A stretch of 63,048 nucleotides of DNA, from the NCBI GenBank assembly GCA_002336105.1, contig DDEQ01000022.1, forward strand, positions 85,070 to 148,117, given 5' to 3'. The notes under the pieces were generated by a model. The model was not told the DNA's origin. It saw only the letters and a list, made by a program, of their open reading frames with translations, and ran no database searches. This document shows positions 57,683 through 63,048 of this stretch, in pieces; positions within the stretch are counted from its first letter, which is position 1; each line of letters opens with the position of its first letter. The position numbers and the translations under genes are program-made. Origin of the DNA: Chthonomonas sp. UBA1950 (lineage in GTDB: Bacteria > Armatimonadota > Fimbriimonadia > Fimbriimonadales > Fimbriimonadaceae).

Positions 57683-58708
57683 CTAATCGATGACTTCCTG
57701 AAGTTGCTTTGCCCGTGAAGGATGCTTCAGCTTCTTCAGAGATTTCTGTTCGATTTGCCGAATCCGCTCGCGAGTAACTTGAAAAGCCTTTGCGACTTCT
57801 TCCAAAGTGTGAGGCTGTCCATCAGTCAAACCGTAACGCATCGCAATCACATCGCGCTCTCGGTCAGTAAGGGTATCAAGGATCTCTTCAATTCGTGAAC
57901 GAATGACAGATCGAACCGCAGCATCCGCTGGGGTTTCGTTTTGCCGATCGACGATGAACTCTGCCAGAGCCGCATCTTCGCTGTCACCAACAGGTGTATC
58001 TAAAGAAAGCGGTTCAATAATGGCTCGATGGTAGTCCTGAACCTTGTCACTGCTGAGGTTAAGCGTATCTCCAATTTCGGAACTGGTCGCTTCCCTGCCT
58101 AAGCACTGTTGTAGTTGGCCGGCAATCTTCATCATCCGATTGACTGCCTCCAAAGTGTGTACAGGCACTCGGATCGTCCGGCCATGATCACTTATCGACC
58201 TTGAGATGGCTTGCCTAATCCACCAAGTGGCATAGGTACTAAATCGAAATCCTCGGTCTGGATCGAACTTTTCAACCGCACGAATGAGGCCCATGTTTCC
58301 TTCCTGGATCAGGTCTTGCATGAGCAATCCGCGCCCAACAAATCTCTTGGCGATGCTGACAACCAATCGGAGGTTAGCTTCAACCAACGCATTTTTGCAG
58401 TTGCAACAACCAGAGCGAGCATGTCTTGCAAGTCTCGTCTCTTGGTCCGGAGTTAATAGAGGTATTCGTCCAATCCTCTTTAACCACATCCTGACAGAAT
58501 CATCAATTGCGAGCGAGTCGAGATCAAACTGAAGCGATTCTGGTACATCGGAGACAGGTTCGCGTCGTTCTTTTTGAACCCCTTTTGAAGACTTTGCGTG
58601 GTGCCAACTCAGCCTCTCAGCTGGACATCCCTCGATAGTCAAATTCTCCGCCAACGCTGGCATTTGACTCGCATAAGCTACGTCGCCTAAATGCGAAAGA
58701 TCAACCAT
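57683..58708 (-). CDS. rpoD: RNA polymerase sigma factor, RpoD family
   Basis: This 341-residue sigma-70 factor has region 1.2 near residue 75, region 2 (ALVEANLRLVVSIAKRFVGRG; LMQDLIQEGNMGLIRAVEKFDP; FRFSTYATWWIRQAI), region 3 (RTIRVPVHTLEAVNRM) and region 4 (DRERDVIAMRYGLTDGQPHTLEEVAKAFQVTRERIRQIE) in segments. It lacks the long region 1.1 of the primary factor of E. coli. It may be the housekeeping factor or a group 2 paralogue. Cys residues CCNC precede region 2.1, an unusual detail. The start is ATG at 58708. It lies between a peroxiredoxin-like gene and a long non-coding interval. Confidence 0.92.
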   Translation of the reverse strand: MVDLSHLGDVAYASQMPALAENLTIEGCPAERLSWHHAKSSKGVQKERREPVSDVPESLQFDLDSLAIDDSVRMWLKRIGRIPLLTPDQETRLARHARSGCCNCKNALVEANLRLVVSIAKRFVGRGLLMQDLIQEGNMGLIRAVEKFDPDRGFRFSTYATWWIRQAISRSISDHGRTIRVPVHTLEAVNRMMKIAGQLQQCLGREATSSEIGDTLNLSSDKVQDYHRAIIEPLSLDTPVGDSEDAALAEFIVDRQNETPADAAVRSVIRSRIEEILDTLTDRERDVIAMRYGLTDGQPHTLEEVAKAFQVTRERIRQIEQKSLKKLKHPSRAKQLQEVID

Positions 58709-58820
58709 ATTGTATTTCGACCCCCCTTCCCGGGCCTTGCGTCACACTATAGCCTAGGTTCAGCTAAACGCCAACCGTTGCAAACGAAGTGTGACGTTCA
58801 GTTCGCAAAAAAACCGAAGG

Positions 58821-58850
58821 TTGATGTGATATATATTCGTATATCATCAA
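58821..58850. promoter_or_regulatory. Palindrome upstream of rpoD
   Basis: TGATATA (58827-58833) and TATATCA (58840-58846) pair around TATTCG, and the flanks TTGA/TCAA extend the symmetry with a two-base bulge. It lies 113 bases before the rpoD start. It could be an operator or an RNA hairpin. Confidence 0.4.
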
Positions 58851-59053
58851 GTTCCTGGTGTTTTCCTATCAATAACTTTATGTAACTTAAGCTATTTTCA
58901 GGTCATTCGTTCCCAGTTCTTTGACTTCTCCAACTATTCTGGCTCTCTTATTTTCCTGTTGCCAAATCCGCAGTTCACAAAAACTGATTGGCCATACGGA
59001 AGAAATTCAAGGAACAGTAAAGACCGGTAAGAAGCTTGCCCAAAGGAGGCGGG

Positions 59054-59221
59054 ATGCTTGGATTAGTTGCCGCACACATCCAGGTCTCGAAGAGGCCGAT
59101 ACCAACCTACAACTATTTTGGTGTCGATAGCTCAACTTTTTGGAACCTCTCAGGTTGGATGGCATTAGGTCGCGGAGTTAAGGACTTGTTGATGTCGGGC
59201 ACGTGCTGTTTCGACCGTTAG
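59054..59221 (+). CDS. Possible small protein
   Basis: This is a 55-residue frame with a strong AAAGGAGG four bases upstream of its ATG. The product has a hydrophobic start (MLGLVAAHIQV), two Trp residues and a CC pair near its end. No family is recognised. The spacing is short but usable. It is the only frame with such a ribosome-binding site in the interval; it may be a chance frame or the remnant of a gene. Confidence 0.3.
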   Translation: MLGLVAAHIQVSKRPIPTYNYFGVDSSTFWNLSGWMALGRGVKDLLMSGTCCFDR

Positions 59222-59250
59222 AATCGCGTCTCTGCGTCAAAAGAACATGT

Positions 59251-59664
59251 TTATGCCGCTATAGTCTCGTCACGAACGGCGTCCCTTATCTTGATATCAA
59301 ACTTGCACACGTGAGTTACGAACCAGTGTCCAAGGTTGCTAACAATTTCTTGTCGCAGTTCCTGCGTTAATCCCTCATCAAAGACCCGCTCACACAATAC
59401 ATCAACTCTGTCTAGCAGTCCTCGGTGGGCGGCTTTGTCACCTTCTGCAAACGGACTGTTCAATCGGTCGAATATCTCTTCCTCATGAGCAAAATGCAAC
59501 TGCATATGATCAATGAGTTGCGAAATCTTGTCAATCACCTCATCGTCACTCGCTTTGTCAAGGACCAGTTGGTTCAGTTCGTTGAGTAACTTGACCCATT
59601 CCGCATGCTCCGTGTCGATTTGACTATCACCCGTTATCATAGCGCTGGTCAATTCATACTGCAT
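59251..59664 (-). CDS. Bacteriohemerythrin-like protein
   Basis: This 137-residue protein is a four-helix bundle of the oxygen-binding hemerythrin family. Counting from the ATG at 59664, iron ligands His20 (DTEHAEW), His57 and Glu61 (HFAHE), His80 (AAHRG), His118 and Asp123 (HVCKFD) are found. The expected sixth ligand, the first His of the canonical HxxxH, is replaced by Asp76 (GDKAAH). This could change the di-iron centre or oxygen binding. It has no signal peptide. It is monocistronic, between rpoD's long upstream interval and secA. Confidence 0.88.
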   Translation of the reverse strand: MQYELTSAMITGDSQIDTEHAEWVKLLNELNQLVLDKASDDEVIDKISQLIDHMQLHFAHEEEIFDRLNSPFAEGDKAAHRGLLDRVDVLCERVFDEGLTQELRQEIVSNLGHWFVTHVCKFDIKIRDAVRDETIAA

Positions 59665-59710
59665 CAAAGTTATATTCGGAGCATCTGGTGTGTAAGACCA
59701 TATTTCAAAT

Positions 59711-59743
59711 CAAAAAGGGCTTCCTCTACACGAGAAAGCCCTT
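59711..59743 (-). terminator. Terminator after secA
   Basis: AAGGGCTT (59715-59722) and AAGCCCTT (59736-59743) pair over eight positions with a 13-base loop and are followed on the minus strand by TTTTTGATTT. It ends the secA transcript. Confidence 0.88.
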
Positions 59744-59765
59744 ACCTTTACTAGGGTTCTTGACC

Positions 59766-62700
59766 TTAAATTACGCCTTGCTCTCTCAGTTCAGGATAGT
59801 GACAAGCCTTGAACTTCTTACCGCTTCCGCAAGGGCACAGATCGTTCCTGCTCGTCTTCTTCCAAACCTCTTCCGAGATGGACTTTGGATCTACTGGCGT
59901 TGGCTCCTCAGGTTTGATCGGAGTGAACATCGTCGAACCCAAAGCTGAAATACCCGCTGCGTTTGGTTCGTTTGGATACTCCTCTTCAGCTTGGATGACC
60001 TGGACGTCTTCTGCTGCCTGCTGTTGAGGCTGAACTCGCAGATGGAAGATCATGCGTGAAGCTTGGTCGCGGATACTCTTCAACGTCATTTGGAATGTAT
60101 CGTAAGTCTCACGCTTATAAGCAACCAGCGGATCAACCTGACCATAGCCACGAAGACCGATACCCTCACGGATATATTCGATCGTTTGCAGGTGAGTCAT
60201 CCAATGGTCGTTGATAGCCTTAAGCAAGACCCACTTTTCGACCTCTCGCATAGCATCTTCACCACTTTCAGATACCTTCGATACATACGCTTGATGAGCA
60301 AGTGACTCGACATATGCGACGAGATCTGGTCCAGGCTGGTACTTTTCGAGATCGGCAACGGTAGCGTAATCAAGAAGTGGGAAGACCTCGTTGAGGTCCT
60401 CGAATAGCACCGAGTGATCGTAAACACGAGTGCCATCTTCTTCTACCATCCACGCATTGTTGACCATATCCTTGATCACGTCTTGCAAGTAAGTCGTCAA
60501 CTCTTCACGAACATCCCTGCCAAGCAGGATTTCGCGGCGCAAGCCATAAACGTGCTCGCGCTGAGCGTTCAAAACGTCGTCGTACTCAAGAACGTGCTTT
60601 CGAGCTTCGAAGAAGTGGTTTTCGATTCGCTCCTGAGTCTTCGCAATCATCTTGCTCAAGAATCCGGCTGTGACTTCTTCCATTGGCGGCCACATCTTGA
60701 GAACCGGGTTCTCCATCATGTTCGCATTGAAGATTCGCCAGAGTTGATCCTCTAGAGCGACAAAGAACTTCGATTGGCCTGGGTCGCCCTGTCGACCGGC
60801 GCGACCTCGCAACTGGTTGTCAATTCGTCGCGATTCGTGACGCTCGGTACCAAGGATGAAGAGTCCACCAAGGGCACGAACTTCTTCAGCAGCAGCGCGG
60901 CGCTCCTGATCGTCGAGCGGGAGCGGAGGAGCGGCTCGTTGGTTACCGCCACGTCGGAAGCTGGAATAAGCGTCGCCGTACTGGTCGACTTCAGACCCTT
61001 CCATTTCTTCGCTCTTCGTTCGAGCCATTCGAACAAGCTCGTCCTCAATGCGACCACCCAAAAGAATGTCAACACCACGACCTGCCATGTTTGTGGCAAT
61101 CGTAACCTGACCCTTTCGACCTGCTTCAGCGATGATCAACGCTTCGGCTTCGTGGTTCTTAGCGTTAAGAACGTTGTGCGGAATGCCGTGCATCAAAGCT
61201 TCTTCGAGGTATTCCTTGTTTTCCTGCGGTAGCTTGAATTGCTCCAGACACCAATCGAGCCAGTCGCCCTTCATGACGTCACCGCTATAGCCGATTTTAG
61301 CCAACAAGTTCGAAAGCGCTTGTCGATCGATATCTTTCAGATCTGTCTCGTACAGGCGCTTTGCTTCGGCGGCCTCTTCTCCCTTCAAATCTTTCTTGAG
61401 GGCGACCCGGTCGTAAAGTCTCCAAGCGACTACTAATCGGCGAAGCATGTCGCTCGTCAATCTTTCGCTAACCAACTCGGACATTTCAACAGATCGAGTT
61501 CCAACGAGAGCTGGTTGCTGCTTTGTATAAAGGTGGAGCAACTCCCATGCGACGCCTCTAAACTTGGCTTCCAGCGTCTTGTAAATAACGTCTGGCATGT
61601 CGTCTCGAACCATCGGTCGGTGTGTAGGAATCGTGACAACGTCAAGACCGTAAATCTTTCTGAACTCGTCTTCTTCCGTCTTAGCCGTACCGGTCATACC
61701 CGCTAGCTTGTTATAAAGGCGGAACAGGTTCTGGAACGTAATCGTAGCAATGGTCTGACTCTCTTCCTGAACAGTAACGCCTTCCTTCGCTTCAAGAGCC
61801 TGGTGAAGACCGTCAGAGAATCGTCGACCATACATTGCTCGACCTGTGTTTTCGTCGATGATAACAACTTCACCACGCTGGACGATGTAGTCAACGTTCT
61901 TGTCGAACAAGGCATAAGCCTTGACCGACGCGTTCACATGGTGGAACATTCGAGGATCGGCGGCAATGTTATCAATGCCGAGGAGTTCCTCGATGTAGTC
62001 CATGCCTTCCTCAGTGAGGTTGGCACTATGGTTCTTTTTATCTGCCGTGAAGTGGAGTTCAGGTTTGAGTTGACAAACGACCTTATCCACGACTTTGTAA
62101 ACGCTAACGTCTTCGTTGGACCGGCCGCTGATAATATGCGGCGTTCGGGCTTCGTCGATAAGGATCGAGTCCACCTCGTCGATCATCGCGTAGTTGAGTT
62201 CGCGCATGACCAAATCCTCTTCCGAGAAAGCCATGTTGTCTCTCAGATAGTCGAAGCCAAACTCGTGGTTGGTGCCGTAAGTGATATCGCAACCATAAGC
62301 TTCTCGGCGCGAACAAGGCACGAGGTTGAGGTAGCGAGGATCTCCAACGATGTCTGCGCCGGGTTCGAAAATATAGGAACCTCCAAGCTCATCGCTATCC
62401 ATGCTTTGCCCTTGGATAACGCCAACAGTCAACCCGAATGCATGGTAAATCGGCCCCATCCAGACAGCGTCACGACGTGCAAGGTAGTCGTTTACCGTAA
62501 CAAGGTGAGCGCCACGGCCGGATAGAGCATTGAGCACCAAAGGAGCGGCGGCAACAAGGGTCTTTCCTTCACCCGTTCGCATTTCAGAGATTCGGCCCTG
62601 GTGCAGAACGACACCACCAATCAACTGGACATCAAACTGCCGCATACCGAGTCTGCGCTTGCTGACTTCGCGAACAAGAGCGAACACTTCCGGAAGCATC

Positions 62701-62879
62701 TTGGTCAGGTCTTCGCCAGCCTGCGCACGTGACCGAAATTCCTGGGCTCGGGCGGCAATCTGCTCTTCGGAGAGCGTTGAAATCGATGACTCAAGGGCGT
62801 TGATCTCCTCGATTACCGGGAGAATCCCTTCGACGTCTCTCTTGCTCGTATCAAATAACTTTCTTAATAGTTGAAGCAT
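59766..62879 (-). CDS. secA: Preprotein translocase ATPase SecA
   Basis: SecA drives protein translocation through SecYEG with ATP. The 1037 residues are longer than E. coli SecA (901). The Walker A GEGKT is at 103-107, the DEVD Walker B box in MIDEVDSILIDEART, and the second helicase half has VTIATNMAGRGVDILLGG (in part) and the LRGRAGRQGDPG arginine-finger region. The C-terminal zinc site is intact (LCPCGSGKKFKACH). An insert near residue 620-660 (DAYSSFRRGGNQRAAP) and an insert near 480-520 (LKKDLKGEEAAEAKRLYE) account for the length. It precedes no other gene within the window; 169 bases of upstream sequence are included. Confidence 0.97.
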   Translation of the reverse strand: MLQLLRKLFDTSKRDVEGILPVIEEINALESSISTLSEEQIAARAQEFRSRAQAGEDLTKMLPEVFALVREVSKRRLGMRQFDVQLIGGVVLHQGRISEMRTGEGKTLVAAAPLVLNALSGRGAHLVTVNDYLARRDAVWMGPIYHAFGLTVGVIQGQSMDSDELGGSYIFEPGADIVGDPRYLNLVPCSRREAYGCDITYGTNHEFGFDYLRDNMAFSEEDLVMRELNYAMIDEVDSILIDEARTPHIISGRSNEDVSVYKVVDKVVCQLKPELHFTADKKNHSANLTEEGMDYIEELLGIDNIAADPRMFHHVNASVKAYALFDKNVDYIVQRGEVVIIDENTGRAMYGRRFSDGLHQALEAKEGVTVQEESQTIATITFQNLFRLYNKLAGMTGTAKTEEDEFRKIYGLDVVTIPTHRPMVRDDMPDVIYKTLEAKFRGVAWELLHLYTKQQPALVGTRSVEMSELVSERLTSDMLRRLVVAWRLYDRVALKKDLKGEEAAEAKRLYETDLKDIDRQALSNLLAKIGYSGDVMKGDWLDWCLEQFKLPQENKEYLEEALMHGIPHNVLNAKNHEAEALIIAEAGRKGQVTIATNMAGRGVDILLGGRIEDELVRMARTKSEEMEGSEVDQYGDAYSSFRRGGNQRAAPPLPLDDQERRAAAEEVRALGGLFILGTERHESRRIDNQLRGRAGRQGDPGQSKFFVALEDQLWRIFNANMMENPVLKMWPPMEEVTAGFLSKMIAKTQERIENHFFEARKHVLEYDDVLNAQREHVYGLRREILLGRDVREELTTYLQDVIKDMVNNAWMVEEDGTRVYDHSVLFEDLNEVFPLLDYATVADLEKYQPGPDLVAYVESLAHQAYVSKVSESGEDAMREVEKWVLLKAINDHWMTHLQTIEYIREGIGLRGYGQVDPLVAYKRETYDTFQMTLKSIRDQASRMIFHLRVQPQQQAAEDVQVIQAEEEYPNEPNAAGISALGSTMFTPIKPEEPTPVDPKSISEEVWKKTSRNDLCPCGSGKKFKACHYPELREQGVI

Positions 62880-63048
62880 GTATTGGTGTTGCTGACTTCA
62901 GCTCAGCATGGGCTAACGGCATACGCACACTCATGATGCCAAATCGACATAAAAAGCCTTTCTTTTCATGAGATTTCGGCAGACAGAGGGGTTTGGAAGG
63001 CACCTTCATCCGGCGGTAAAACCCGCCAACTGGTGTCCTGCTATCGCA

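Larger units (their letters stand above)
58709..59250. other. Long interval without a clear gene upstream of rpoD
   Basis: These 542 bases hold no convincing long gene. AT-rich sequence at 58800-58900 is promoter-like. A hairpin or operator-like repeat is at 58821-58850. A reading frame of 55 codons at 59054-59221 has AAAGGAGG four bases before its ATG. No tRNA or rRNA sequence is recognised. Confidence 0.6.

Noticed and set aside
61803..62525. 240-codon open frame opposite secA
   Set aside because: It is antisense to a strongly conserved part of secA; the length follows from codon bias of the real gene.
1..63048. CRISPR arrays, insertion sequences, tRNA and rRNA genes
   Set aside because: No repeat-spacer pattern, transposase, or tRNA or rRNA signature was found on either strand by reading.
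62880..63048. Inverted repeat GGCGG-TAAAA-CCCGCC-type near the right end
   Set aside because: The stem is short, lacks a T-run, and is cut off by the window edge, so no call can be supported.

Overview
The window is a gene-dense bacterial chromosome segment of about 63 kb and roughly 50% GC by eye. It carries almost only core metabolism, cell-envelope and information-processing genes. I see no prophage, insertion sequence, integrase, CRISPR array, rRNA or tRNA. Several traits point to Armatimonadota, probably the Fimbriimonadia. These are a PEP-CTERM protein, secreted propeller-like proteins that end in a pseudopilin-type aspartate-glycine-histidine tail, many HEAT-repeat and lipoprotein genes of unknown role, flagellar genes (fliJ, motE-like), and ribosomal protein genes outside their usual operons. 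This placement is an inference; no 16S gene is present.

Layout, left to right. 1-6.1 kb (minus): a CBM9-like protein, an S41 peptidase coupled to an apparently inactive S41/PDZ homologue, and a secreted HEAT-repeat protein. 6.1-15.0 kb (minus): a compact run read as grpE-glmM-coaX, then an ABC sugar importer whose ATPase is fused to a permease, a BtuF-like lipoprotein and mtnP. 15.1-21.9 kb (minus): glmU-prs followed by six uncharacterised, mostly membrane proteins in near-continuous overlap, closed by a strong terminator at 15.1 kb. 22-27.4 kb: a small membrane protein, folB, nusA (plus strand, with a terminator-like hairpin in its leader), then rph-murA-mreB and a secreted protein on the minus strand.

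27.4-36.7 kb: a propeller/pseudopilin-tail protein, a DUF192 lipoprotein with leuD, a HEAT protein, a tandem pair of secreted paralogues with near-identical N-termini, and an M50B-like protein coupled to a PAP2 protein. 36.7-43.3 kb: a lone response regulator, a GH4 glycosidase, a PEP-CTERM protein, a GT2 glycosyltransferase and glycogen phosphorylase. 43.3-47.8 kb: rpsJ and rpsD, then a minus-strand SDR / SLBB polysaccharide-export / VanX-like dipeptidase operon, and a thioesterase.

47.8-63 kb: an MFS transporter followed by a structured untranslated stretch, ygfZ, a DUF2993 protein, purE, an ECF sigma factor with an unknown partner, a second propeller/pseudopilin-tail protein, hflX, a three-gene flagellar cluster, a peroxiredoxin-like protein, the RpoD-family sigma factor, a bacteriohemerythrin with an altered iron ligand, and secA.

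Taken together, the window concentrates peptidoglycan precursor supply (glmM, glmU, murA), cell shape (mreB), protein export (secA) and nucleotide supply (prs, purE). The most promising undescribed unit is the membrane operon at 15.1-19.5 kb, co-directional with glmU-prs.
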